Notes: generated from the letters alone by a model not told the origin. Counted from the first letter of the stretch, positions 50,450-60,027 are shown. The stretch is DNA of 64,000 nt from Stenotrophomonas_A sp035629025 (GCA_035629025.1 DASPIU010000018.1:1-64000); one strand, 5' to 3'. Numbers and translations: made by a program.

Positions 50450-51265
50450 TTACTGCGGCAGCACTTCCAGCGTGGCCACGTAGCTCAGGCGACGCTGCCT
50501 GGCCTGCTTGACCGAAGTGTTCTTGTCCTCGGTGCTCGCCTCCAGCCAGTACATGCCGGCCTCGGGCCAGGTCACGCTGAAGCGGCCCTGCGCGTCGGTG
50601 GTGGCCTTGATCTCGTCCTGCGCGTTGCGATAGCGCGTGCCGCCACGAATGATCTCCACTTCCAGGCCGGGGGCGGGCTTGCCGTCGATGTGCAACGCAA
50701 AGGTCGCCGCCTCGCCCGCGAACAGGTCGTTGGGATGCGTCACCGGTACCAGCTCCAGGCCCTTGCCGCTGGGCTTGAGCGCGGTCTGGTTCGGCGCGCC
50801 GTTGGTGACGAAGGTTTCGATGCGGCCCAGCTGCTGCGACACCTGCAGGTCCTGCGCATCCTTCGGCACTTCGGTGGCGAAGCTGGCTTCGCTGCCGCGC
50901 CAGCGCTTGGGCTTGCCGTCCTGCTTCCAGCTCGCCATCAGCCCGGCATTGATCACGCTGAGGCGATAGGTGCCGGTCTGGGTCAGCTCCACGTCGAAGA
51001 CGCTGCGGAACTTGCCGGTCGCCGCGTTCTGCGGCTGCACCTGGCTGCCATCCGGGGCGGTGATCACCAGTCCGTCCAGGCGCAGCGGCACGTGGTTGAG
51101 ATAGAACAGATCGTTGGACACCGCGGCGTCCACGCTGATCCACGGCTTTTCGCCCGCGATCACGGTCTGCGAGGGCAGCAGCCAGGCCTTGTGCGCGAAG
51201 GCGGCGGGGGCCAGGGCCAGCAGCGCGGCGGCAGCAAGCACGGTGGCAAGGGAAGTGCGCTTCAT
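50450..51265 (-). CDS. DUF4198 periplasmic protein
   Basis: A 271-residue protein with a clear signal peptide (cleavage after AFA, residue 24) followed by the DUF4198 start HKAWLLPSQTVIAGEKPWIS and an all-beta fold with a C-terminal Ig-like domain (TTDAQGRFSVTWPEAGMYWLEA). DUF4198 proteins accompany metal-uptake and ApbE/PepSY genes; some are thought to bind metal. AAGGAAC precedes the ATG. It starts 34 bases past the DUF2271 stop. Confidence 0.88.
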   Translation of the reverse strand: MKRTSLATVLAAAALLALAPAAFAHKAWLLPSQTVIAGEKPWISVDAAVSNDLFYLNHVPLRLDGLVITAPDGSQVQPQNAATGKFRSVFDVELTQTGTYRLSVINAGLMASWKQDGKPKRWRGSEASFATEVPKDAQDLQVSQQLGRIETFVTNGAPNQTALKPSGKGLELVPVTHPNDLFAGEAATFALHIDGKPAPGLEVEIIRGGTRYRNAQDEIKATTDAQGRFSVTWPEAGMYWLEASTEDKNTSVKQARQRRLSYVATLEVLPQ

Positions 51266-51299
51266 GGAAGTTCCTTGATCTGGATGGAAGGAATGAGGT

Positions 51300-51812
51300 T
51301 TACGGACGCACGGCGAGCGTCACCGCGCCCAGTTCGTCCTTGCCCTGGGCCTTGGCCTGCTGCGCGGCGCCGCCCCACTGGAACGGCAGCTTGAGCAATT
51401 CGCGCCCGCCCACTTCGCGCGCGGCTTCCACCACCAGGGTGTACTGGCCGGGCTTGAGGTCGCGCAGCTGCGTCGGGCCGAAGGAGAGCGCGTGCTCGCC
51501 GGTGGGGCGCGTCGGCCCGGTCACGCCATCGATCGGCAGCTGCGCGTTGCGGCCGCTCTTGCGCCACCACTGGCGCAGGTCGGGCAGCCACTTGGTGCCA
51601 TGGCCTTCGTTGGTGCTCTTGGACTGGTACCAGACCGCCAGGTCGCGGACCGCCTGGGCATCGGCGCCTTCGATCCAGATCGCCACGTAGGGGCGGTGGT
51701 ACTCGGCGACATTGAGCTTGGGAATCTCCACCGTGACATCGAGGGTGGCGGCATACGCCGGCGTGACCAGCAGTCCGCCGATGCTGAGGGTGAGCGTGAG
51801 GGTGGCGCGCAT
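51300..51812 (-). CDS. DUF2271 periplasmic protein, predicted flavinylated electron carrier
   Basis: A 170-residue protein with a signal peptide (residues 1-21, AYA) and a DUF2271 domain (VTVEIPKLNVAEYHRPYVAIWIE, WYQSKSTNEGHGTKWLPDLRQW). Residues 95-101 read D-G-V-T-G-P-T, close to the ApbE recognition pattern D-x-[ST]-G-A-[ST]. Thr101 is the predicted FMN attachment site, with proline replacing the usual alanine. With ApbE, PepSY and the diflavin reductase beside it, a periplasmic redox role is likely but unproven. Confidence 0.85.
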   Translation of the reverse strand: MRATLTLTLSIGGLLVTPAYAATLDVTVEIPKLNVAEYHRPYVAIWIEGADAQAVRDLAVWYQSKSTNEGHGTKWLPDLRQWWRKSGRNAQLPIDGVTGPTRPTGEHALSFGPTQLRDLKPGQYTLVVEAAREVGGRELLKLPFQWGGAAQQAKAQGKDELGAVTLAVRP

Positions 51813-51830
51813 GAAGCGTCTCCGGGTGCG

Positions 51831-52469
51831 TCAATGGATGAGGAGCAGGGCAATGAGCAGCGGCAGCAGCAGGCCCAGGCCGACCAGCGGCCAGGTCATG
51901 CGCCGTTGCCGCGCGTGCATCTGCAGCAGGAACAGGCCGGTGATGCAGAACACCAGGCAGGCCACCGCGAACACGTCGATGAACCAGCCCCAGGCCGGCC
52001 CGGCATTGCGGCCCTTGTGCAGATCGTTGAAGTAGGACACCCAGCCGCGCACGGTGTGCTCGTATTCGACGGCGCCGCTGGCGCGGTCAATGCTGAGCCA
52101 GGCGTCCTCGCCCGGTGCCGGCAGTGAAAGATAGACCTCGTCCTCCGACCATTCGGCCTGCTTGCCGGCCAGGCGCAGCGACAACTGCGCGGCCAGCCAG
52201 TCCGACACCGCGGCCGGCAGCGGCGCATTGCCCTGGCGCGGCCCATGCAGGCGCTCCAGTACCGGCGCGGGGAGGGTGAGCTGGCGATTGCTGACCTGCG
52301 GCTTGGCCTCGATGCGCGCGGCGTGATTGAGGGTCAGGCCGGTCGCGGCAAACAGCAGCATGCCGATCAGGCACACCGCCGAGCTGATCCAGTGCCACTG
52401 GTGCAGCGTGCGCAACCAGAAGCCGCGGCGTTGCTGCGGCGTGGCCAGGTCGGTGGCGGGCTCGGTCAC
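51831..52469 (-). CDS. PepSY-associated membrane protein
   Basis: A 212-residue inner-membrane protein: TM1 about 27-47 with His23/His26 ahead of it and His49 after it, a periplasmic PepSY-type segment (55-145), TM2 with NDLHKGRNAGPAWGWFIDVF, and TM3 at the C-terminus. Histidines flanking the helices could hold haem, as proposed for PepSY reductases, but this is inference. The start is GTG at 52,469. It starts four bases after piuC ends and lies just ahead of the DUF2271 gene. Confidence 0.85.
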   Translation of the reverse strand: MTEPATDLATPQQRRGFWLRTLHQWHWISSAVCLIGMLLFAATGLTLNHAARIEAKPQVSNRQLTLPAPVLERLHGPRQGNAPLPAAVSDWLAAQLSLRLAGKQAEWSEDEVYLSLPAPGEDAWLSIDRASGAVEYEHTVRGWVSYFNDLHKGRNAGPAWGWFIDVFAVACLVFCITGLFLLQMHARQRRMTWPLVGLGLLLPLLIALLLIH

Positions 52470-52473
52470 CGGC

Positions 52474-53163
52474 TCAGGTCTCCGACCAGCCGCGCAGCAG
52501 GTTGTGGTAGACGTTGGTCAGGCGCAGCAACGCGGCACGGTCGGCCTCGGCCTGGGTGAGCGTCTGGATCGCCGCGTCCAGTTCAAACAGCATCTGCCGC
52601 TGCTGGCCATCGCGCACCAGGCTCTGCACCCAGAAGAACGAAGCCAGCCGGGTGCCGCGGGTAACCGGCGCCACGCGGTGCAGGCTGCTGGAGGGGTACA
52701 GGATCAGGTCGCCGGCCGGTAGCTTGACCTCGTGCTCGCCATAGGTGTCGCTGACGATCAGTTCGCCGCCGTCGTATTCCTCCGGCTCGCTCAGAAACAG
52801 CGTGCAGGACACATCGCTGCGCACGCTGGCCGGCGCCTGTCCCGCTGCGGGCACCGTCATCACCGCGCCATCGACATGAAAGCCGTAGTGGCCGCCGCCT
52901 TCGTAGCGGTTGAAACGCGGCGGCACGGTGCGCAGCGGCAGGGCGGCGGCGAAGTACAGCGGGCTGCGCGCCAGGGCGTTGAGCACGGCCTGGCCGAGTT
53001 GCTGCTTCAGCGGCGAGGCGTCGGGCAGCTGCAGGTTGCGCTTGACCTGCGCGCCCTGCGCACCGACGGTCTCGCGGCCGTCGGTCCATTCGGCCGTGTC
53101 CAGCTCGCGGCGGAAGCGGGCGACCTCTTCAGCCGTCAGTACGCCCGGAATGTGCAACAGCAT
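52474..53163 (-). CDS. piuC: Fe(II)-dependent oxygenase PiuC
   Basis: A 229-residue 2-oxoglutarate-type oxygenase (PKHD/PiuC family). The iron ligands are His96 and Asp98 in GFHVDGAVM and His162 in SSSLHRVAP; Arg172 binds the co-substrate. PiuC is encoded next to PiuA-type siderophore receptors in many Proteobacteria and probably modifies a siderophore or its catechol. It lies 51 bases downstream of the receptor gene. Confidence 0.93.
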   Translation of the reverse strand: MLLHIPGVLTAEEVARFRRELDTAEWTDGRETVGAQGAQVKRNLQLPDASPLKQQLGQAVLNALARSPLYFAAALPLRTVPPRFNRYEGGGHYGFHVDGAVMTVPAAGQAPASVRSDVSCTLFLSEPEEYDGGELIVSDTYGEHEVKLPAGDLILYPSSSLHRVAPVTRGTRLASFFWVQSLVRDGQQRQMLFELDAAIQTLTQAEADRAALLRLTNVYHNLLRGWSET

Positions 53164-53214
53164 CGCGTCCTCCCCGCTGGCGGACGCCTGCGCGGGGCAG
53201 GCGTCCAGTTCGTC

Positions 53215-55509
53215 TCAGAATCGCAGGTTGGCCGTCAGCGTGAAGGTGCGCGGGGCGCCCGGGCTGTAGCGGTAACCGCTCTTGTTGATGCCGGCCACAT
53301 ATTCCTTGTCGAACAGATTGTAGGCATTCAAGCGCAGGTCGAAGTGGTCGTTGAACGGGTAGGTGATCACCGCGTCCCACACCGTATACGACTTGACGAA
53401 GGCCGGCGTGCCGATCGCGCCGTCGGTGCCGCGCTTCATCTCGCCGCTGTAGCGCACGCCGCCGCCGATGGTCAGGTTGAACGGAAGGGTGTAGGTGGTC
53501 CAGGCGGTGAAGGCGCTGTCCGGGGTGTAGGTCAGCTGGGTGCTGCCATCCTGGGCCACGTTGGCGCCTTCGCGCACCTCGGCGTCCATCTTCGTATAGC
53601 CGGCCGACACGGACCAGTTGTCGCTGATGCGGCCCACCGCCGACAGTTCCACGCCCTGCACCCGCTTCTCGCCGGTCTGGTAGTAGATGTTCGGGTTGGT
53701 CGGGTCAGCGGCGATCTCGTTGCTCACGTCGGTGCGGAACAAGGCCATCGACACCAGCAGGTCCTGCTCGAAGAAGCTCCACTTGGTGCCGACCTCGGCG
53801 GTCTTGGCCTTCTGCGGGTCCAGGTTCGGGTTGTTGAGGTTGTTGGCCGCGGTGCTCAGCTCCAGCGTGCTGCCACCCGGAGGCTGCTGGGAGATGGCGT
53901 AGTTGGCGTACAGGCTCACGTCCTCATTGGCCTTGTACACGGCGCCGAGCTTCCAGTTGAACAGCGTGTCCTTGGCATTGGCATCCACGCCCGGGACGAT
54001 GCTGCCCGCCGGCAAGGTGCCGCAGACCGGGCCGCCGCGCGCGCCGCACACCACCCGGCTGTTGAAGTCGGTGTCATAGCGGTCCAGGCGCACGCCGCCG
54101 GTGAGCAGGAAGCTCTCGCCAAACTTCAGCGTGTCGAAGGCATAGGCCGAGAAGGTGGTGGTGCGGCCCTCGGCGTAGGCGCCGTTGCGGCCCCACACCA
54201 GGCCATCGACGTTCCAGTCCGGGTTGTACAGGTTGGCCGCCGGCCAGGCGCCGCCGAGCGTGGCCACGCCCCAGCTCTTGAGCTCCTCGCGCGTGGCTTC
54301 AACGCCGGTGCTGAGGTTGTGCTCGACGCTGCCGGTCATGAAATCCCAGCGCAGGTTCAACTGGTCGGTGAGGATCGTGTACTGCTGGTCCTTGAATGTC
54401 GGCGTGCTGCGCGCCAGCGTCCAGGTGGACGGGTCGGCGGGGTTCGGCGTGCGCAGGTTGGCAGCGGTCACCATGAACGCGGTGAGCATGTAGTCCTGAT
54501 CGTTGCGGCCCCAGCGCGCGGTATTGGTCAGGCGCAGCGTGTCGGAGAAGTCGTGCTCGAAGCGGAAGGTCGCCATGCGCGATTCGACATCGTCATGGTC
54601 GTGGCGCGTGCCGTAGAAATTTTCCGGGTTCACCTTGGGCGCGTTTGCCAGCCACGGGCGGGTCGGGTCGGGCGAGGAATAGCCGGGCAGGCCGATGGTC
54701 GGCACGCTGCCATCGGGAATGTTGTCCTGCTTCACGTACAGCAGGTCGAGGTAATAGCGGGTGGCGCCATCCAGGCCGAAGGCCAGCGACGGGGCCACGC
54801 CCCAGCGCTTGTTCTGCACGTGGTCGCGGCCGACGGCGTCGCTGTCCTGGCCCATCACGTTGATGCGCAGCGCAGCGCCCGGGTTGCCCAGGGTCTGGTT
54901 CCAGTCGGCGGTGACGCGGCGCTGCCCGTCCACGCCGCCGGTCAGCGCGGCGTTGGTGGCATTGGTGCCGAACGGACGCTTGGTCACCAGGTTGATCGAG
55001 CCGGTCGGCGCGCTGCGGCCGTTGTCGGTACCGGCCGGGCCCTTGGCCACTTCGATCTGCTCGATGTTGAACACGTCGCGCGAGATCGAACCCAGGTCAC
55101 GCACGCCATCGACGAAGATGCTCGACGAGGTGTCGAAGCCGCGCATGTAGACGGTGTCGCCGGTGCTGCTGTTGCCGTTCTCGCCCACATAGAAGGTGCC
55201 CACGCCCGGGCTGTTGCGCAGCGCCTCGGTCAGCGTGGTGGCGCCCTGCTCGTTGAACAGGTCGCGGCTGATGATGTTGATCGTCTGCGGCGTGTCCTGC
55301 AGCGATTGGGTGAACTTCGGCGAGGACGGGGTCTCCACCAGGTAGCGCTTGGCGCGCTCGGCCTGCACGTCGACCTTGTCCAGGGTCTTGGCATTGTTGC
55401 TGGCGGCGCTGTCGGCGTGGGCCAGGGGCGCGGCCAGCAACAGCGCGGCGGCGGTCAGCGTGGTGGCGCCGGTGCGCGGGAGGACGTGCTTGCGGCTCTT
55501 GATGCTCAT
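53215..55509 (-). CDS. TonB-dependent siderophore receptor (PiuA/Fiu-like)
   Basis: A 764-residue outer-membrane receptor. The N-terminus has a signal peptide (to LAHA, about residue 32) and a TonB-box region (KTLDKVDVQAERAKR). The plug domain follows (QDTPQTINIISRDLFNEQ, DTVYMRGFDTSSSIFVDGVRD) and then the 22-strand barrel ending TLTANLRF. The pairing with piuC suggests catechol-type siderophore uptake. The chosen ATG is 55,509; the upstream frame is antisense to the promoter. It is the first gene of the iron locus. Confidence 0.93.
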   Translation of the reverse strand: MSIKSRKHVLPRTGATTLTAAALLLAAPLAHADSAASNNAKTLDKVDVQAERAKRYLVETPSSPKFTQSLQDTPQTINIISRDLFNEQGATTLTEALRNSPGVGTFYVGENGNSSTGDTVYMRGFDTSSSIFVDGVRDLGSISRDVFNIEQIEVAKGPAGTDNGRSAPTGSINLVTKRPFGTNATNAALTGGVDGQRRVTADWNQTLGNPGAALRINVMGQDSDAVGRDHVQNKRWGVAPSLAFGLDGATRYYLDLLYVKQDNIPDGSVPTIGLPGYSSPDPTRPWLANAPKVNPENFYGTRHDHDDVESRMATFRFEHDFSDTLRLTNTARWGRNDQDYMLTAFMVTAANLRTPNPADPSTWTLARSTPTFKDQQYTILTDQLNLRWDFMTGSVEHNLSTGVEATREELKSWGVATLGGAWPAANLYNPDWNVDGLVWGRNGAYAEGRTTTFSAYAFDTLKFGESFLLTGGVRLDRYDTDFNSRVVCGARGGPVCGTLPAGSIVPGVDANAKDTLFNWKLGAVYKANEDVSLYANYAISQQPPGGSTLELSTAANNLNNPNLDPQKAKTAEVGTKWSFFEQDLLVSMALFRTDVSNEIAADPTNPNIYYQTGEKRVQGVELSAVGRISDNWSVSAGYTKMDAEVREGANVAQDGSTQLTYTPDSAFTAWTTYTLPFNLTIGGGVRYSGEMKRGTDGAIGTPAFVKSYTVWDAVITYPFNDHFDLRLNAYNLFDKEYVAGINKSGYRYSPGAPRTFTLTANLRF

Positions 55510-55546
55510 TGGTCTGCGATCCTGTAGACGGCCGAACACAACCCGT

Positions 55547-55562
55547 CAGCCTGGCAAGGCTG
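55547..55562 (-). other. Short hairpin in the receptor 5' leader
   Basis: CAGCCT-TGCC-AGGCTG (minus strand) lies about 40 bases upstream of the receptor ATG, between the candidate promoter and the start codon. The stem is only six bases, so the effect is uncertain. Confidence 0.3.
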
Positions 55563-55617
55563 GGAGCGTTTCGAGCGGAATTCGCGCCTGGCGAGAAGGG
55601 GCTTGGCGTACCCCCGC

Positions 55618-55647
55618 ATTGTGTCAGCAAATGCGAATCGTTTGCAA
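55618..55647 (-). promoter_or_regulatory. Candidate Fur-controlled promoter of the siderophore receptor
   Basis: On the minus strand, TTGCAA (55,642-55,647) and CACAAT (55,618-55,623) with an 18-base spacer form a plausible sigma-70 promoter. The 19-base segment GCAAATGCGAATCGTTTGC (55,627-55,645) between them matches the Fur consensus GATAATGATAATCATTATC at 12 of 19 positions and has GCAAA/TTTGC ends. Iron-bound Fur would block this promoter. It is about 110-140 bases upstream of the receptor ATG. Confidence 0.6.
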
Positions 55648-55725
55648 CACGGTGTCACACTGTCGCCACACGGGCTGTGCCATCGCGTGCGCGATCAACG
55701 CCGCGCTTGCGCGCTTGCCGCAGTC

Positions 55726-56058
55726 TCAGGCGCGGTCGTCGCGGGTCCAGACCCCGCCATCTTCCACCTTGACCGGGAATTTGGCGACCGGCGAATACGC
55801 CGGCGCGCACAGCGCGCGGCCGTCGCGGATGTCGAAGCGGGCACCGTGCAGCAGGCATTCGATGCTGCCCTCGCCCGGGTCGAGCGTGCCCGGTGACAGC
55901 TCATAGTCCTCGTGGCTGCAGCGGTCTTCCAGCGCGTAGAAGGCGCCATCGAGGTTGAACACCACGATCGGCGTGTCGGTGGCCTCGTCCCAGGTCGTCT
56001 TCAACTCGCCCGGCAGCAGCTCGGCCGTGCTGCAGACATAGGTCCAGTGCGTGCTCAC
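55726..56058 (-). CDS. Rieske [2Fe-2S] ferredoxin-like protein
   Basis: A 110-residue protein with the Rieske motif: Cys47-x-His49 and Cys68-xx-His71 (RCSHEDYELS and ECLLHGARFD). It is of the small NirD/BphF-like soluble type and probably an electron carrier. The start is GTG at 56,058, overlapping the stop of the GNAT gene (GTGA). It is the last gene of the suf-associated group and is not part of the receptor operon, which has its own promoter. Confidence 0.9.
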   Translation of the reverse strand: MSTHWTYVCSTAELLPGELKTTWDEATDTPIVVFNLDGAFYALEDRCSHEDYELSPGTLDPGEGSIECLLHGARFDIRDGRALCAPAYSPVAKFPVKVEDGGVWTRDDRA

Positions 56059-56588
56059 GAGGGCGCCAACGCCTTTTCCAGGATCTCGAAGCGCAGGTCG
56101 TCGCGCAGCGGCACGCCAAAGCGCGCATCGCCATACGGGAACGGCTTGGTGATGCCGGTGCGGCGGTAGCCGCGGCGCTCGTAGAAGGCGATGAGTTCGG
56201 CGCGCACGTCGATCACCGTCATCCGCATCAGGGCCTGGCCCCATTGCTGCTGCACGATGCGCTCGGCCTCGGCCATCAGCAGCTTGCCGATGCCGCCGCC
56301 CTGCTGGGTGGGGCTGACCGAGAACATGCCGAAGTAGCCGGCATCGCCGTCATCGGAAATATGCGCGCAGGCGATGAGCTGGCCATCGTGTTCGGCCAGC
56401 AGCACCAGGCTGCGGTCGCGCAGGATGTCCTGGCGCAGGACCTGCGGGTCGATGCGCGCGCCGTCGAGCAGGTCGGCCTCGGTGGTCCAGCCGGCGCGGC
56501 TGGCTTCGCCGCGGTAGGCGGAGGTCACCAGGGCGACGATGGCGTCGATGTCGGCGACGGTGGCGCTGCGAAAGGTCAGTGTATGCAT
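56055..56588 (-). CDS. GNAT-family N-acetyltransferase
   Basis: A 177-residue acetyltransferase of the GNAT fold. The acetyl-CoA loop FSVSPTQQGGGIGKLLMAEAE near residue 95 and the C-terminal AFYERRGYRRTG segment are typical. The target is unknown. The ATG at 56,588 begins MHTLTFRSATVADIDA. It lies 56 bases downstream of sufS and overlaps the Rieske gene by four bases; Rieske-GNAT-suf linkage is a gene-context clue only. Confidence 0.85.
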   Translation of the reverse strand: MHTLTFRSATVADIDAIVALVTSAYRGEASRAGWTTEADLLDGARIDPQVLRQDILRDRSLVLLAEHDGQLIACAHISDDGDAGYFGMFSVSPTQQGGGIGKLLMAEAERIVQQQWGQALMRMTVIDVRAELIAFYERRGYRRTGITKPFPYGDARFGVPLRDDLRFEILEKALAPS

Positions 56589-56644
56589 GGCGCGATTGTA
56601 GCGGCGGGTGGCGGCATGCCGCACGCCCGCCGTCCGGCACGGGC

Positions 56645-57892
56645 TCAGCCGAGCAGCTGGCGCACCTTGTGCAGTGCCGCGATGAAACGCTCGATCTCGG
56701 CATGGGTGTTGTAGAAGGCCAGCGACGCGCGGCAGGTGGCCGCCACGCCGTAGAACTGCAGCAGCGGATGGGCGCAGTGCTGGCCCGAGCGCACGGCCAC
56801 GCCTTCCAGGTCCAGCAGGGTCGCCAGGTCGTGCGCGTGGGCGCCTTCGACCAGGAACGAGACCACGGCGGCCTTGTCCGGCGCGCTGCCGAAGATGCGC
56901 AGGCCATCGATGCGCTGCAGCTCTTCGGTCAGGTGCGCGAGCAGTTCCGCTTCGCGTGCCTCGACATGGGCCAGGCCGACCGACTCCAGGTAGTCCACCG
57001 CCGCGCCCAGGCCGACGAAGCCGGCGATATTGGGCGTGCCGGCCTCGAACTTGTGCGGGCCTTCGTTGAACACCGTGCCCTCGAAGCTGACTTCCTTGAT
57101 CATCTCGCCGCCGCCGAGGAACGGCGGCATCGCCTGCAGGTGCTCGCGCCGCGCCCACAGCGCGCCGGTGCCGGTGGGGCCGCACATCTTGTGCCCGGTG
57201 ATGGCGTAGAAGTCGCAGCCGATCGCGGCCACATCCACGCGCCGGTGCGGCGCGGCCTGCGAGCCATCGATGACGGTGACGATGCCACGCTTGCGCGCCT
57301 CGCGGCAGATCTCGCGCACCGGGTTCACCGTGCCCAGCACGTTGGACACGTGCGCCAGCGCCAGCAGCTTGACCTGCGGCGTCATCGCCGCGCGCAGCGC
57401 ATCCAGGTCCAGGGTGCCGTCGGCGAGAATTTCGGCCACGCGGATCTGCGCGCCCGTGCGCTCGGCCACCAGCTGCCACGGCACGATGTTGGCGTGGTGC
57501 TCCATCCGCGACACCAGGATCACGTCGCCGGCCTTCAGCCGCGGCAACGCCCACGAATAGGCGACCAGGTTGATCGCGAAGGTGGTGCCGCTGCACAGCA
57601 CCAGTTCGTCGCTGCGCACATTGAGGAATTGCGCCAGCTTGGCGCGCGCGCCTTCGTAGGCATCGGTGGCCTCGGTGCCCAGCGCGTGCACGGCGCGGCT
57701 GACGTTGGCGTTCTGGCGCCGGTAGAACTCGTCGGTGGCGGCAATCACCGGCAGCGGCTTCTGCCCGGTGTTGGCGTTGTCGAAATAGATCAGCGGCTTG
57801 CCGTGGACCTGGCGCATCAGTAGCGGGAAGTCGCTGCGTACGCGCTCCCAGTCCGGCGCAGCCTCGATGGGGTGGGCGACCGGCGCGTTCAT
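56645..57892 (-). CDS. sufS: Cysteine desulfurase SufS
   Basis: A PLP-dependent group II cysteine desulfurase that supplies sulfur for Fe-S clusters. At 415 residues it has the PLP lysine in AITGHKMCGPTG, the catalytic cysteine in RSGQHCAHPLLQ, and the start MNAPVAHPIEAAPDWERVR. No sufE or sufU partner is encoded in the cluster. The ATG at 57,892 overlaps sufD by four bases. Confidence 0.95.
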   Translation of the reverse strand: MNAPVAHPIEAAPDWERVRSDFPLLMRQVHGKPLIYFDNANTGQKPLPVIAATDEFYRRQNANVSRAVHALGTEATDAYEGARAKLAQFLNVRSDELVLCSGTTFAINLVAYSWALPRLKAGDVILVSRMEHHANIVPWQLVAERTGAQIRVAEILADGTLDLDALRAAMTPQVKLLALAHVSNVLGTVNPVREICREARKRGIVTVIDGSQAAPHRRVDVAAIGCDFYAITGHKMCGPTGTGALWARREHLQAMPPFLGGGEMIKEVSFEGTVFNEGPHKFEAGTPNIAGFVGLGAAVDYLESVGLAHVEAREAELLAHLTEELQRIDGLRIFGSAPDKAAVVSFLVEGAHAHDLATLLDLEGVAVRSGQHCAHPLLQFYGVAATCRASLAFYNTHAEIERFIAALHKVRQLLG

Positions 57893-59150
57893 GCGACGCC
57901 CGCCGAAGCCAGGGCCGCATCCAGGCGTGCGGACAGCCACTGCCGCAGCGCGTCGGGCAGGGCGGCCAGCGGTTCGTGGCAGAACGCCGCGCTCAGCAGG
58001 GCCTGCGCCTGGACCTGCGGCAGCCCGCGCGAACGCAGATAGAACAGCGCATTGGCGTCGAGCTGGCCGACGGTGGCGCCGTGCGCGGCTTGCACTTCAT
58101 CAGCGTCGATCACCAGCACCGGCTGGGTATCGATCTCGGCATTGGCCGACAGCAGCAGGTTCTTGTTTGACAGCCGCGCATCGGTGCCATCGGCGCCGGG
58201 GCGGATATTGATGCCGCCATGGAACACCACGCGGCTGCGATCGGTGGCCACGCCGCGCCACAGCAGGCCGCAGGCGGTATCGCGGGCGAGGTGCTCGATG
58301 CCCAGCCGCGTATCGACATGGCGGCGGCCGTTGCCGAGCAGCACGCCGTTGGCGGTCAACCGCGCGTTGTCGCCTTCCAGGCGCACGTTGAGTTCATGCC
58401 GGCTCAGGCCGGCGCCCAGTTCCAGGTCGATGCGGCGGTATTGCGCGTCACGTGCCAGCACCGCGTCGGTGCGCAGCAGCGCGGTGAAGGCGCTGCTGTC
58501 TTCCTGTACCCGGGCGTGGGCCAGCTGCGCGCCCTGGGCCAGATGAATCTGGGCAACGGTATTGCCCAGGTGCGCGTTGTCGCCCACATGCAGGTGGTGT
58601 TCGAGCAGCGACAGCGAGGCATCGCGGCGCAGTTCGATCAGGTGGCGCGGATGCCAGGCCTGGTCGCCGTCGGCGGCCACGGCAATGAACACCAGGTGCA
58701 GCGGTGCTTCGACCTGCACGCCGTCGGCCACGCGCAGCAGCACGCCTTCCTCGGCGAGGGCGGCGTTGAGCCGCGCGAACACCTCGTCGCTGCGCTCGTA
58801 GCGGCGGCCGAGGAAGCGCGCGGCCTCCTCGCCGCTGGCCAGCGCCGCCGACAGCGGCTGCAGTTCCACGCCTTGCGGCAGGCCATCGAGCTGCGACAGC
58901 GACGGCGCATGGCGGCCATTGACGAACACCAGCCGCGGCGCCGGAATGGCGGCCAGCAGCTGCGTATCGACCGCGGCCAGCGCAGCGGCGGCAGGCTGGA
59001 AGCTGCGCCGTTCCAGCGCACGCAGCGGGGTGTACTTCCAGGCCTCGCTGCGGGCGCCGGGCAGGCCATCGCGCAGGGCTTCGTCGAGCACCGCCTTGCG
59101 TGTCGCGTCGCCGCGGAAGCCGGCGGCGAGGGAGTCGAGCAGGGCGCCCA

Positions 59151-59151
<1 letters not shown>
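57889..59151 (-). CDS. sufD: Fe-S cluster assembly protein SufD
   Basis: A 420-residue member of the SufBCD scaffold, in which it pairs with SufB and SufC. Features include the N-terminal ARSEAWKYTPLRALERRSFQ, the beta-helix core, and the C-terminal LDANALFYLRSRGLPQVQAQALL. It shares one base with the sufC stop and overlaps sufS by four, so sufC-sufD-sufS are coupled. Confidence 0.95.
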
Positions 59152-59915
<764 letters not shown>

Positions 59916-60027
59916 GAGTGGGAATCGGGAATGGGGAATAGGGAATGGAAACAGCAAGGCCGAAGCGCCGCGGAACCAGGCTGGGGTCATCGATTCCCGA
60001 TTTCCCATTCCCGATTCCCGGCTCCCG
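59916..60027. repeat. GGGAATGGGGAA-type inverted repeat block between sufB and sufC
   Basis: The left part repeats GGGAATCGGGAATGGGGAAT-type units; the right part carries them inverted (ATTCCCGATTTCCCATTC). It resembles the pilT-pilU block. A hairpin in the transcript here could set different levels of sufB and sufCDS. Confidence 0.65.

Noticed and set aside
52732..55527. Plus-strand open frame of 931 codons over the siderophore receptor
   Set aside because: Antisense of the receptor and piuC with a Val/Gly/Arg/His-biased composition. No start signal and no recognisable motif.
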